Source: Aerococcaceae bacterium DSM 111022 (GTDB lineage Bacteria > Bacillota > Bacilli > Lactobacillales > Aerococcaceae). Taken from it: a stretch of DNA of 64,000 nt. Position 1 is the stretch's first letter; every line of letters starts with the position of its first letter. The notes beneath the pieces were generated by a model. The model was given only the letters and a program-made list of their open reading frames with translations, was not told where the DNA came from and searched no databases. The stretch covers positions 1-64,000 of the forward strand of contig JACBXO010000001.1 in assembly GCA_015863195.1 (NCBI GenBank), given 5' to 3'. Both the position numbers and the translations under genes were made by a program. Below are positions 52,887 to 63,600 of the stretch, piece by piece.

Positions 52887-53453
52887 ATGGCAGAAAACAA
52901 AGTGAAATTTGGTTTACGTAATGTGCACGTATGGCCAGTAACGTATGACAATTTAACGAATTCGATTACTTACGGAGAGGCAAGACGGTTACCCGGAGCA
53001 GTATCATTAACATTAGACCCAGCTGGAGACGCAGTAGAATTCAAAGCGGACGATGTTACTTATTACTTCAACCAAAACAACCAAGGATATACCGGGACAC
53101 TAACTGTAGCAATGCTTCCTGATTGGTTCCGTGAGGAATTCTTGGGCGAGGTATTAGATGCGACTGACGGTGTTCAATTTGAAACATCACAGTCACAAAG
53201 TACACCATTTGCAATTGCTTATGAAGTACAAGGCGATGTAAAAGCACAACGCTTCTTATACTATTCTTGTAATGCAACGCGTCCTAGCTCAACTTATGAG
53301 ACGGCAGACACAGGAGAACCACAAACAGACGAATTAGCGTTCAATGCTGGCCCTCGTTCAACAGACTTCATGATTAAAGCAAAAACTTTACCAGATAGTG
53401 CTAAATATGCGACTTGGTTCACTACACCTTGGGAGCCAAAGGTAGGGGTGTAG
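52887..53453 (+). CDS. Major tail protein (phi13 type)
   Basis: A 188-residue protein resembling the phi13-family major tail protein: 'KVKFGLRNVHVWPVT', 'GEARRLPGAVSLTLDPAG', 'FYADD'-like 'FKADDVTYYF', and 'FLYYSCNATRPS'. It polymerises to the tail tube. ATG 52887 follows tgaggtg. Confidence 0.92.
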   Translation: MAENKVKFGLRNVHVWPVTYDNLTNSITYGEARRLPGAVSLTLDPAGDAVEFKADDVTYYFNQNNQGYTGTLTVAMLPDWFREEFLGEVLDATDGVQFETSQSQSTPFAIAYEVQGDVKAQRFLYYSCNATRPSSTYETADTGEPQTDELAFNAGPRSTDFMIKAKTLPDSAKYATWFTTPWEPKVGV

Positions 53454-53456
53454 TTT

Positions 53457-53819
53457 ATGCGCAAAACAATTAATATCGACGGAAGAGATGTCAAACTAGT
53501 ATCACACGGAGCAACTCCCATCTTGTATAAGATGGAGTTTGGCTCCGATTTTTTTGCAGATGTCATTAAAACGGCGAAAGCTTTTGATGGAGCAACTGAC
53601 GGGGAGAATCTCGACTTCAATGAATTGACTTATGAAGATTTAAATCAATTGGATTTATCAGTTTTATATCAAATGATTTATATTTTAGCAAAAAGCGGTA
53701 ATAAAGACATTGATGAAATGTATGACTGGTTATCTGAATTTGACGAATTTCCAGTATTGGACTTTTTACCAGAAGTATTCGAAATGCTTCAACAATTGCT
53801 AACACGAAAAAAAAAATAG
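53457..53819 (+). CDS. Tail assembly chaperone, short form (gpG-like)
   Basis: A 120-residue protein in the position of the lambda G-type tail chaperone ('KTINIDGRDVKLVSHGATPILYKMEFGSDFF'). It ends in RKKK* inside a run of ten A (53807-53816) followed by TAG. Together with the frameshift product it keeps the tape measure protein soluble during tail assembly. Confidence 0.9.
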   Translation: MRKTINIDGRDVKLVSHGATPILYKMEFGSDFFADVIKTAKAFDGATDGENLDFNELTYEDLNQLDLSVLYQMIYILAKSGNKDIDEMYDWLSEFDEFPVLDFLPEVFEMLQQLLTRKKK

Positions 53820-54034
53820 AAACGGATAGCGAAAGCGAGGAAGTCTTTACAACTGAAACCTTCTTAATGCTATCTAAACAAGTGGATATCAGTATTTCAG
53901 AGCTTGAAAGTATGACCATTGGCGGGCTGATTGACTATGCACATGAATATGCAGATCAAATGAGTAAATCAAAACAAGGTAAAAAAAATGATGTCCGAAA
54001 AGCGACTCAAAAAGATATTGATAGATTACTTTGA
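53457..54034 (+). CDS. Tail assembly chaperone, -1 frameshift product (gpGT-like)
   Basis: At the run of ten A (53807-53816) a -1 slip changes the frame and continues 'IETDSESEEVFTTETFLMLSKQVDIS...MTIGGLIDYAHEYADQMSKSK' to TGA 54032-54034, giving about 192 residues. The extension looks like typical T-domains (MTIG..IDY..E). Such a slip at the G/T border is conserved in tailed phages; the extension has no start codon of its own with a good ribosome site. The frequency of the slip cannot be judged here. Confidence 0.88.
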
Positions 54035-54047
54035 CGGAGGTGAATAG

Positions 54048-56672
54048 ATGGCTAATAAACGAATAAAAGGGATAACAATTCAACTAGGAGCGGATTCTAA
54101 ACCTCTTCAGAAAGTTTTGAAAGATGTCGAAAAGAGCTCCACTGATATTTCAAAAGAATTGCGAGAAGTAGAACAGCTATTAAAGTTTAACCCGAATAAC
54201 ACGGTAGCACTGACGCAAAAACAAGAGTTACTTGAGAAGCAAATTGGTTCGGTAGCTGAAAAGTTGGATGTTTTAAAAGAGGCTGAGGCTGATGTCCAAA
54301 AACAATTTGAAAAAGGCGAAATCGCCGAAGAACAGTATCGGGCATTTCAACGTGAAATCGAAAAAACAGAGGACTATCTTGGCAACTTAGAAAACAAGTT
54401 GAAAGATACCGTCACAGAGCAAGAATCTATGAAAAAGTCGTCTCAGCAATTAAACAAGTTACTGAGTATAACCAATAGCGAAATTGATGATTATGCTGAA
54501 ACGCTAGGCGATAAGTTAGTGAGAGCATTAAAAGAAGGAAAAGCGAGTTCTGCTCAATTAGATGTTGCGATCGACAAAGTTGGTCGGGCGGCACTTGGCG
54601 CAGATACTGACATTGACAAATTAAAAAACAGTATCGATGCCGTTGATGACGGTTCTTCTCTAAACAATTTACGAAAAGATTTAGATTTAGTCGAAAAAGA
54701 AGCAGATGAAGCATCTGAGAGTGCTGATAACTTAATCGGCGCCCTCGAAGGTGTGGCTGGGGCAATGGGTGCTGGGATTGGTTTGTCGGAAATTGGCGAA
54801 CAGGCACTTGATTTATCGTCATTAGATACGACAATCGATATTTCTTTTGATGTCCCCGAAGAAAGTAAAGCAGTCATAAAAGAATCAATACGAGATATTG
54901 AAGCTTACGGCGTTGAAGGCGAAGAAGCGCTCGAGGGAATTCGGAGACAGTGGGCGTTGAATGCCGATGCATCTGATGAAGCGAATCAGAAAGTGATTCA
55001 AGGCGCTGGAGCAATTACGCGTGCTTATGCTGGTATTGACTTTGCTGAGTTGATTCAAGAAGTGAATGAAATTGGCTCAGAACTTGGCGTCTCAGACGAG
55101 GAAGCATTAGCGCTGACTAACTCATTACTTGCTATCGGTTTCCCGCCAGAACAAATCGACACAATTGCCGAGTATGGTAAGCAGTTGACCGAGGCGGGAT
55201 ATTCCGCCGAAGAAGTACAAGCGTTAATGGCTGCAGGTGTTAACACAGGTACATGGAACATCGACAACTTGCTAGACGGACTTAAAGAAGGTCGAATTTT
55301 AATTGGTGAGTTTGGTTCAGGTATCGATGATGCGACAGCTGAAATGCTAGAAGGTACTAAAATTTCTGCTGATCAGTTACAACAATGGGGTAAAGATGTT
55401 TCAGCAGGTGGAGAAGCAGGTAAAAAAGCAATGGAAGATGTTGCGCAGGCTCTGATGGACGTAGAAGATAAAACCAAACGGAATGAATTAGGAGTAGCGC
55501 TTTTTGGCACGATTTGGGAAGACCAAGGAGAAAACATTCTAGAAACGATTCTCAACATGGACGAACATTTAGTTTTGGCAGAAGATAGCCAACAAAAATT
55601 AAATGATACACTTAGTCGAATTGACGAAGATCCCATGGTTCAACTCAAAAATGCAATGAACGATATCAAAGTGACGCTAGAGCCGCTATTAGTGGTTGTT
55701 GCTGAATTGGTGTCAAAGGTTGCTGAATGGATATCTCAGAATCCTGAACTAGCGTCAAATCTGACGATGCTAGCCGTAGGAATCGGAATTGTATCCGGTG
55801 CAGTTATAGCATTAGCTGGAGCTTCCGCAATCCTTAGTGCCGCCAGTTGGCCAATTGTAGCCGTCATTGTGGCTATTATCGCAATTGTGGGCGCTTTAAT
55901 TTACGCAATTCAAAATTGGGGCGAAATTACAGATTGGATTAGCGACAAGTGGGGCGCACTATCTGAGTGGTTCGGTGGCATAGCTGAAACGGTCAAAGGC
56001 TACTTTGATGATATGTTCAAAAGAGCATCCGAGAACTGGACGAACATTACTGAGGAAGCTGGAGAAATGGCTAGCGGAGTAAAAGAGAAGTTTACGGATA
56101 TTAAGAGCGGCGCAATCGAGCAGTTCGAACGGCTAAAATCTGGTGTAATTAAAATCATCGAGGACGCTAAAGAAAAAGTTTCGGCAGTTGTTGAAAAAAT
56201 CAAAGGCTTGTTTGACTTTGAGTGGAAAATGCCAAAGATTAAAATACCAAGCATCACTAAGACAGGTTCTAAAAGCATTTTAGGTGTGGAAGTTCCTACT
56301 TTTGGTATTGAGTGGTATGCAAAAGGCGGTATCATGACGAGACCAACAGTGTTCGGACAGAATGGTAATAATTTGATGGTCGGCGGAGAAGCGGGACCTG
56401 AGGCAGTATTGCCTTTAAATTCTGAAACATTGGCAGGCATCGGAGCAGGTATTGCTAAACATAGTGGTTTCGCTGATAAAGAAGCGATGGATGAGTTAAT
56501 TTATTTAATGAGATTACTTGTTAAATATTCCAAAGATAGTGACGAGAATCCTATTAGCATTGACCTGGACGGCGTGAGATTCGCTGAACTTATCAGAGGT
56601 TACTTGGACGCGGAACGGGAACGAACTGAATTAAGAAATCAAAGATTGAACGGGGTGCCTAGATGGAATTAA
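54048..56672 (+). CDS. Tail tape measure protein
   Basis: An 874-residue protein, mostly helical, with long coiled coils in the first 250 residues, the phage tape measure core, two hydrophobic stretches around 575-625 ('MLAVGIGIVSGAVIALAGASAIL', cut here for length in sense of position), amphipathic repeats and a C-terminal 'GGEAGPEAVLPL' typical of tape measures. At about 0.15 nm per residue (general rule) it would give a tail of about 130 nm. ATG follows ggaggtga. Confidence 0.93.
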   Translation: MANKRIKGITIQLGADSKPLQKVLKDVEKSSTDISKELREVEQLLKFNPNNTVALTQKQELLEKQIGSVAEKLDVLKEAEADVQKQFEKGEIAEEQYRAFQREIEKTEDYLGNLENKLKDTVTEQESMKKSSQQLNKLLSITNSEIDDYAETLGDKLVRALKEGKASSAQLDVAIDKVGRAALGADTDIDKLKNSIDAVDDGSSLNNLRKDLDLVEKEADEASESADNLIGALEGVAGAMGAGIGLSEIGEQALDLSSLDTTIDISFDVPEESKAVIKESIRDIEAYGVEGEEALEGIRRQWALNADASDEANQKVIQGAGAITRAYAGIDFAELIQEVNEIGSELGVSDEEALALTNSLLAIGFPPEQIDTIAEYGKQLTEAGYSAEEVQALMAAGVNTGTWNIDNLLDGLKEGRILIGEFGSGIDDATAEMLEGTKISADQLQQWGKDVSAGGEAGKKAMEDVAQALMDVEDKTKRNELGVALFGTIWEDQGENILETILNMDEHLVLAEDSQQKLNDTLSRIDEDPMVQLKNAMNDIKVTLEPLLVVVAELVSKVAEWISQNPELASNLTMLAVGIGIVSGAVIALAGASAILSAASWPIVAVIVAIIAIVGALIYAIQNWGEITDWISDKWGALSEWFGGIAETVKGYFDDMFKRASENWTNITEEAGEMASGVKEKFTDIKSGAIEQFERLKSGVIKIIEDAKEKVSAVVEKIKGLFDFEWKMPKIKIPSITKTGSKSILGVEVPTFGIEWYAKGGIMTRPTVFGQNGNNLMVGGEAGPEAVLPLNSETLAGIGAGIAKHSGFADKEAMDELIYLMRLLVKYSKDSDENPISIDLDGVRFAELIRGYLDAERERTELRNQRLNGVPRWN

Positions 56673-58408
56673 AACGAGTTTATTTTGATGACATCGACTT
56701 ATCCGCATTTGTCTTTATAGACGATGTACGCAAAAACCTCTACAACACAAAAAACGTGGTTGTAGAGGTCGATTTTACTATTATAGGAGATGTCCTAAAT
56801 AAAATGGATGTGTTAAATGTCGCACTCCATACGAAAGAATCGAAGTTTTTACGGTACAACAAATTACCTTACAGAAAATTACTTTGCAAGATCGATGGAG
56901 AGATTGAATTAGAAGTTTTTAAAGATACTCGAAGGGGTACTATTCGATTTGTGTCTGACCATAATTATTGGATGAAAGACTATCAAGATGGACCTATTCC
57001 TTCATTTAGCAATGACTCGAACGGTGTAATTACCGTGATTAATCAAGGCACAGCACCAACCTATCCGGAGATGGCCATTGAATTTTCAGGCGATAACGGT
57101 TATTTAAACATTGTATCTCCGAACGGCTATCTGGAATTTGGAAGCAAGGAACAAATGGACATTGAGGACTTACCACAAAAAGAGGAAGTCATGAACGAGG
57201 AAATGCACCTGGAAGATATGGACGATTGGACGAAATTGACAGGAAATAACAATCCTAAGGGCAGTCCATGGGTGCCTGATTACAACAAATTAAATATCGG
57301 AACAGGTGTAGCTGGTCACAACGAATGGGGCGCTTACTTTAGCAAGTCACCCAATCCAAAAGCAGGTCATTACTGGAATACTTGGGGATATATTAAAGAC
57401 TTTGCTGGTGACACAACGCTAGACCCAGCAGAATTTAATAATTTCGAATTACAATCACGTATCCGCTTCGAGGACTCAAGCGGGACTAAAAACAACACAG
57501 GAATGTATTTGATCGTGTTACTCGATGATGAGTATAGACCTGTGATGACAACATCCATGTATAACGTGGATGCAAACAGTAATGAAGTAACCGTCACGGC
57601 AAAAGTCAACGACTTTCGCGGAGGCGGGGATCGTCACAGTAAGATTATTCATACCGCTAGATTCCCAAACGGTTTCAATGGTTTGGTCAAAATGTACAAG
57701 GAAAAAGATGTATTCCACTGGATTTTTGACTCTAAGAAAAATCAAACAGTGGCAGGTTATAAAGTGAATGTAACCGAAACATTTAAAGTCGGAGACATTG
57801 CTTATATCCGTAACTCAGCTCAATACGGATGGCACTACAATGGCACTCGTCACAGTATTAAAGGTTTTACTAGAGGGCGCAGAAATGTTATTACAGGCGT
57901 ACGTACACTCCAGGGCAAGAAACAATATGAAATATCCTATACAGGTGTAAAAATCTACTGGATGAACGAGGAAGATTTGACAGCGAATGCTTCGGGTGTC
58001 GGAAAAACACGGGAGCAAGTCGCCTGGGCTGAGGACGAGGTATCTCAAAAGAGAGTGGTTAACACTCAGCTAGCGGGATTGGTTGCGTCCAAAGTGCTTG
58101 TAATCGGCGGTACGTGGGACAACAGCAATCCTTTCACACATAATAATTTGATGTCGGTTGTCGTGCATCGATTAAACAATGATGTGAAATTTAAAGACAT
58201 CACAAACACCTTTACAAAAGGCGATGTATTAACGATTGATAACAAAAACAATCAAGTGTTGTTGAATGGGTCAACGTACCAAGATTATTTTGACCCAGCC
58301 TCACAATTTTTTGATATTGATTTTGGGGAGACGGACTTACAAGTCATTGTCTCCGATTGGGCGCAGATGCCCACTGTAAACTTACAAATTGAGGAGCGAT
58401 TTAGATAA
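56663..58408 (+). CDS. Distal tail protein (Dit) with large inserted domains
   Basis: A 581-residue protein. Residues 1-170 match the siphophage Dit N-terminal domain ('YFDDIDLSAFVFIDDVRKNLY', 'TIIGDVLNKMDVL'), and the end ('DIDFGETDLQVIVSDWAQMPTVNLQIEERFR') is the Dit C-terminus. About 300 residues are inserted: a beta-rich, concanavalin-like part (about 185-380) and an SH3-like part (about 370-440, 'YKVNVTETFKVGDIAYIRN'). Such evolved Dit proteins bind host wall polysaccharides. The gene overlaps the tape measure gene by 10 bp and abuts the next. Confidence 0.85.
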   Translation: MELKRVYFDDIDLSAFVFIDDVRKNLYNTKNVVVEVDFTIIGDVLNKMDVLNVALHTKESKFLRYNKLPYRKLLCKIDGEIELEVFKDTRRGTIRFVSDHNYWMKDYQDGPIPSFSNDSNGVITVINQGTAPTYPEMAIEFSGDNGYLNIVSPNGYLEFGSKEQMDIEDLPQKEEVMNEEMHLEDMDDWTKLTGNNNPKGSPWVPDYNKLNIGTGVAGHNEWGAYFSKSPNPKAGHYWNTWGYIKDFAGDTTLDPAEFNNFELQSRIRFEDSSGTKNNTGMYLIVLLDDEYRPVMTTSMYNVDANSNEVTVTAKVNDFRGGGDRHSKIIHTARFPNGFNGLVKMYKEKDVFHWIFDSKKNQTVAGYKVNVTETFKVGDIAYIRNSAQYGWHYNGTRHSIKGFTRGRRNVITGVRTLQGKKQYEISYTGVKIYWMNEEDLTANASGVGKTREQVAWAEDEVSQKRVVNTQLAGLVASKVLVIGGTWDNSNPFTHNNLMSVVVHRLNNDVKFKDITNTFTKGDVLTIDNKNNQVLLNGSTYQDYFDPASQFFDIDFGETDLQVIVSDWAQMPTVNLQIEERFR

Positions 58409-60681
58409 TGAACATTCAAATATTAGATAATTCGTTCAGACGATTAGCAATTATGACACCACATAGTGACCAAGGACTCACTTATTACGATGATAAACTC
58501 ACCACCTCGATAAAAGGTGGTGTTTATAATTTTGACTTTAGAGTGGATAAAAAACATCCTGACCACGAGTATATTAAAGAGGGTAATATGTTAGCCTTTA
58601 AAACGCCAAAAGGCATCGATTTACTGATGACAATCATGAAAGTGGACGAATATACCAAAGGTGTTAAAGTCGTCTATACGGACGATACAACGCTGAATTT
58701 GATTAATAAGGTGGTCGAGGAACAACTAGCGCCAAAAGAAGAACAGCCTATTGAATTTTATATCAATAATATTTTGATGAAAACAGGCTGGGAAATTGGA
58801 CTGAACGAGTCGGAAGAAAAGAAAATTTTAGAATATCCGAACACTGAAACAGCACTAGCAAGAATTAATAAAATTATTGAAGCATTTGGCATGGAACATT
58901 ATTTTGAAACAGAAATCACACCGCCAGATGCACCTGATTTTAAGTTACATATCGTTAAAGAGCGCATCGAAGATGAAAAAGGGTTCCGAGTTTCTTCTGA
59001 CGATTTATTAGACCACACAGGTCGACAAGTGAGCATTAATAATATCGCTACACGTTTAATCGTGCGTGGTGCTGAGATTAAAAAAGAAGCAACCATTGAC
59101 CCAGCAACAGGAGAAAAAAGAATCGCCATTGACCCACAGCCCGTAGCAAATAAATATGATGCGAGTAAAAAAGGCGGAGCCACAGCTATTGTGAAAAGTG
59201 GTTGGTCTGAACGAGAAGTAGACCAATTCCGAATGAATCAAGCTGACCCGCCTTATGTTAATGGGAAATATATCGATGATTTTCTGAGACGCTACTTTCC
59301 TGACAGTCCAATAATTGGACACGGGGATTATGTTAAGCAGTCAGCTGATTATTTCGGTGTTGCAGTAGGTGCAGCGATAGGTGTGTGGTCGAAAGAATCG
59401 ACATTCGGACGAGGCAGACCAGGAACAAGCCCTGATTTTAACTTTGGGTGTATTCGATATTTCGAAGGCAATCCAGGGAATTTCGGATCAGTTTCAGCGG
59501 GCGGTTCCTTGTGGCAGTCATTCGGCACGATTGAGAACGGAATCAATGCATGGATGCGACTGATTCGATATATATATATTGAGCAAGGCGCTTCTTACTA
59601 CCGAGATTTCTTAAATAAATACAGTCCATCGGATGAAAATAACCAAGCCACGTTCAAGGATTTAATGTGGGGCGCTTTGAAGTCCTTTGGATATGCCATG
59701 CCAGATACAGCAATCAAACATAATTACTCAAAAGTAACAGACAACCCGCGAAATTTAAACATCGAGATACCCATCCAATACACTGGCGGAACAACTAAGC
59801 CGAACGCTCAAGTCAATGCTAAGACGGTACACGACACACGTATTGATAAAATGATTGAGTGGTTCCAAAGTAGACTAGGAAAAGTTACTTACTCGATGGC
59901 GAGAAGAAATGGACCAAATTCATATGATTGCTCAAGTGCGGTTTATTCGGCGCTTTTTCATGCTGGATTTAAACCTAATATTAGTTATCTAGGCTCAACT
60001 GTTTCGCTATGGTCTGACATTGGAGCTAATAAATTAATGCGGTCTATTCCACGTAATCAAGCAAGGAGAGGAGATTTGTTTTTATCGGGCGCTAAGGGAG
60101 CAGCTTCAGCGGGTGCTTCTGGGCACACAGGCGTGTTTTTAGACAACGACACAATCATTCATTGTACTTACTCAAAAAACGGCATTGCGACAACAGGAAT
60201 GAATTATGCTGGTTCTCCACTATACTGTTTTAGATTAAATGACAAAGACGGTGGAGCAATCACGAATAATGGTACTGGATTAGATACATCACAACCGGCA
60301 TTAGATATGTATGAAAAAGCAGTTCAACGCGCATTATCTCAAGTTGGTGGTCGTTATGTTTGGGGTGGAACGGCATTTAAAGCAAATGATTGTTCGGGAT
60401 TGATTTATGAGTCTTATCGTCATGCTGGATTCCCAATCAACCATCGATGCACAACGGTATCGATTGCGAACCAAACATATCCATTCAAAAAGATTAGCAA
60501 GGCCGAAGCAAGGCGAGGAGACTTAGCTATCACAAATGGCGGTGGTCATGTTGAAATACTACTAGGAACGCCAAATTCAGGCGCTGGTGTGGTTCATGCG
60601 GCCAACGAAGCGCTAGGAATACTAACACAAAAGAATCATGTTGGTAGAGTCTTAGGATATTATCGAGTACAAACAGGATAG
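58408..60681 (+). CDS. Tail-tip protein: Tal N-terminal part with three wall-degrading domains
   Basis: A 757-residue protein. Residues 1-230 are the N-terminal part of the gp29/prophage tail endopeptidase (Tal) fold. Then come a glucosaminidase/transglycosylase-like domain (about 265-455, putative catalytic Glu in 'VWSKESTFG'), an Amidase_5/Pal-like cysteine peptidase (about 475-615, 'GPNSYDCSSAVY', Cys508) and an NlpC/P60 peptidase (about 632-757, 'ANDCSGLIY', Cys662, 'GGGHVEILLG' with the histidine). The C-terminal part of the Tal fold is missing here but appears in the next gene. Probably opens the cell wall during DNA entry. Starts at the overlap with the Dit stop. Confidence 0.85.
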   Translation: MNIQILDNSFRRLAIMTPHSDQGLTYYDDKLTTSIKGGVYNFDFRVDKKHPDHEYIKEGNMLAFKTPKGIDLLMTIMKVDEYTKGVKVVYTDDTTLNLINKVVEEQLAPKEEQPIEFYINNILMKTGWEIGLNESEEKKILEYPNTETALARINKIIEAFGMEHYFETEITPPDAPDFKLHIVKERIEDEKGFRVSSDDLLDHTGRQVSINNIATRLIVRGAEIKKEATIDPATGEKRIAIDPQPVANKYDASKKGGATAIVKSGWSEREVDQFRMNQADPPYVNGKYIDDFLRRYFPDSPIIGHGDYVKQSADYFGVAVGAAIGVWSKESTFGRGRPGTSPDFNFGCIRYFEGNPGNFGSVSAGGSLWQSFGTIENGINAWMRLIRYIYIEQGASYYRDFLNKYSPSDENNQATFKDLMWGALKSFGYAMPDTAIKHNYSKVTDNPRNLNIEIPIQYTGGTTKPNAQVNAKTVHDTRIDKMIEWFQSRLGKVTYSMARRNGPNSYDCSSAVYSALFHAGFKPNISYLGSTVSLWSDIGANKLMRSIPRNQARRGDLFLSGAKGAASAGASGHTGVFLDNDTIIHCTYSKNGIATTGMNYAGSPLYCFRLNDKDGGAITNNGTGLDTSQPALDMYEKAVQRALSQVGGRYVWGGTAFKANDCSGLIYESYRHAGFPINHRCTTVSIANQTYPFKKISKAEARRGDLAITNGGGHVEILLGTPNSGAGVVHAANEALGILTQKNHVGRVLGYYRVQTG

Positions 60682-60690
60682 GAGGACAAA

Positions 60691-63600
60691 ATGAGTACAA
60701 CCGAATTTTTGAAGAAAATTAAATCAGGCGCAATTTTAGGTTGGGAGCGTCATCGTATTTTGCCTTCTATCACTGGTGCTCAGGCGATTTTAGAAGGTGC
60801 ATCAGGCACATCCAAGCTAGCGCAAGCGCCTTATTACAACCAATTTGGCATTAAAGCGAGTGATGACTGGACTGGTAAAAAAGTACCAATGATGACTTGG
60901 GAAGAAATAAACGGCAAAAAGGTTTATGTGGAAGCAGATTTCAGATGGTATGACAGTATCGAAGAATCCGTCGCAGACCATGCTGCGTTTTTTACAAGCA
61001 CTGACTGGCGTAAAAACAATTACAAGGAAGTAGTCGGGGAGAAAGATTATCGCAAGGCCGCTAGAGCGTTACAAAATGCACCACAAGCATATGCAACTGA
61101 CTCAGACTATGCAAATAAATTAATTACACGTATAGAATCGTATGGATTGCGTGCATGGGATGAGGAAGCATTTTCAGGAGATGTCGCAGGCGGTTTAGAG
61201 CCTGTTTCGTCTGAAGGTGCAATGATCACACCCACAACTGAGACGGATGTAGTCGGTAGATATAACATTGAGGACTTGGAGTATAAAGATGATTTATTAC
61301 ATAGTCCAAAAGGCGAGTCTGTAATTTACAACCCAACTTTAAATGATGCGTACGGATTCCAAACGAAATCAGGCGATGTCTTATGGATTGACCATGTTTT
61401 AGAAGTCAATTCCGAAGACCCGCAAGAAATTATGGACGAAGCGGTTAAGTATATGAAAGAAAACGCACAGCCTGATGCACAATATCGTGTCAAGCTGAAG
61501 CATTTACCTGACAATATTTCAATCGGCGATACAGGGATGTTTGTAGACCACAAATTCAACCCGCCACTTTACATTGAAGCACGTATTTTAGAAATCGTTA
61601 CGAGTATCTCAAACCCTGAAAACGACAGCGTTGTTGTGGGGAATGTGCGAGAAGTTAAATCTCAGACGGATGCAAGTATCAGAGCTTTGCAAAAAGAATT
61701 ACAAGACACTCGTGAGAAGTTAGTCGATGATTACTTTGCTCAAAAAGAGCTAGGAGTATCGATTCAAGCTAACAACGGATTGGCGCTAATCGACACCGGA
61801 GTGACACATGCAATTGAATTAATTGCAGAACCGCAAAACAAAATTAAGCTAGTCGCAAATACGCCGTACAAAATTAATTTAAATGCACCAATCGGAGAAA
61901 ATGTTCGTACTTACGAATTGACTGGTGAATTGTTAGACAATATTTTTATGGCGGAATTTAATGATATAGTCAATCCAATCGTTGTTGAACCAGAACCAGA
62001 AATCGACGAGGAATTAATTTCAGGAATCGTTGGAGACGACAATAATAATGAAACAGTTGAGAATCTTCAAGGGGACAAAACAGCTATCGTTGACAGCGTG
62101 GCAGACTTTACTGGATTACGAGTTAAAGAATTAAACTTTAAATTTTATGATACGACTGGGGCTTTAGTCCACGAGGAAGATGTACCAGTCAATATCAACT
62201 CAAAAATTTCGCACTCAGTTTTTAAAGAGGACGTTATTTTTGCGTCAATGGCTATCACATCAAAAGCGGATGTTACAGTCCAAGGGTTGAGTTTCAAGGA
62301 GCCAAGTATTTTTGGAGACGGAGCAAAGACCACAGACTTAATAGCGCACTTTAATTTTGATATTCCACACAATTACATTTGGACACGAGTATCAGATGAT
62401 GATGATGCTGATTTACTGTGGAATGACCGAAATAAATTCAATAATTCAAACATTTTAAAAATAACGATTGAAGATGTTAATGGCGACAAATCGACATTTA
62501 TTTTGACAGTTTATGACGAAAACGGGAATGTCATCGCTGGAACATCGGAAACTGTAAAAGTAGACAAGTCTCCTGACAAAATCAGCGCAGAAGTCGAAGA
62601 AGCGATACTCGAAGGAGAAAGACTCAAGCAAATAGCTGAGCAAGCTTACGAGGATGCAGTTGCTGAAGCTAAGCGGATTGCCGATGAAGAAGATGCTTTG
62701 ATTAGAGCTGAGATTGAACAAGAAATATCTGCTGTTGAGGAAGAACTATCAACTGCTAAACAAGATGCGACCAACAAAGCTAACCAAGCATTAGCAGACG
62801 CTAAAGCTCATGCTGAAGCAGAAGACGCTCGCATTAAACAGGAAATCGAATTAGAAGTTAATGGTGCAATAGAGATTGCCGAACAAGCGAAAGCTGACGC
62901 AGTATCGAAAGCTAATCAAGCTTTGGTGGACGCTAAGGCTCACGCTGATGCAGAAATACAAGCAAGTAAAGAACATTTTGACGATTTAATCGAAGAAGTG
63001 GAATCAGACGTTGCTGACGCACAATCGACAGCCAATAGTGCGGTGGAGCAGATTGATACAGCAGTAACAAATGCTGGGTTTACAAGCCTAGATGAAACGC
63101 TTGGTAGCATTCAATCAATCTCAAATACAGCTATAGGAAATGCACAAGATGCAATGAGTGATGCAAGTACAGCAGTATCTAATGCAAACCAAGCAAAAGC
63201 AGATGCAAGCCAGGCAAAAGAAGATGCTCAGACGGCTATAACACAAGCTGGACAAGCCGCATCTTCAGCCAACACAGCAAAAACAAATGTCCAGACAGCT
63301 ATTGATAACGCTCAATCGGCATTAACGACAGCGGGAAATGCTAAGACTACTGCTGATACTTTGTCGGTTACGGTAAGTGATTTAGAGGGTGAATTAGAAC
63401 TAAAGGCTAGTCAAACTGAAGTAGATGGTATAAGTGGTACAGTATCGAGTCATACGACTACAATTGGTCAACATGCGACCGCTATAGCAAGTAAAGCTGA
63501 TAAGACCGTTGTAGACACGCTGTCTGGAACCGTTTCTAATCAGGGAACATTAATTAGTCAAAATGCAACAGCCATATCTAGTAAAGCTGAGTCAGAATTA

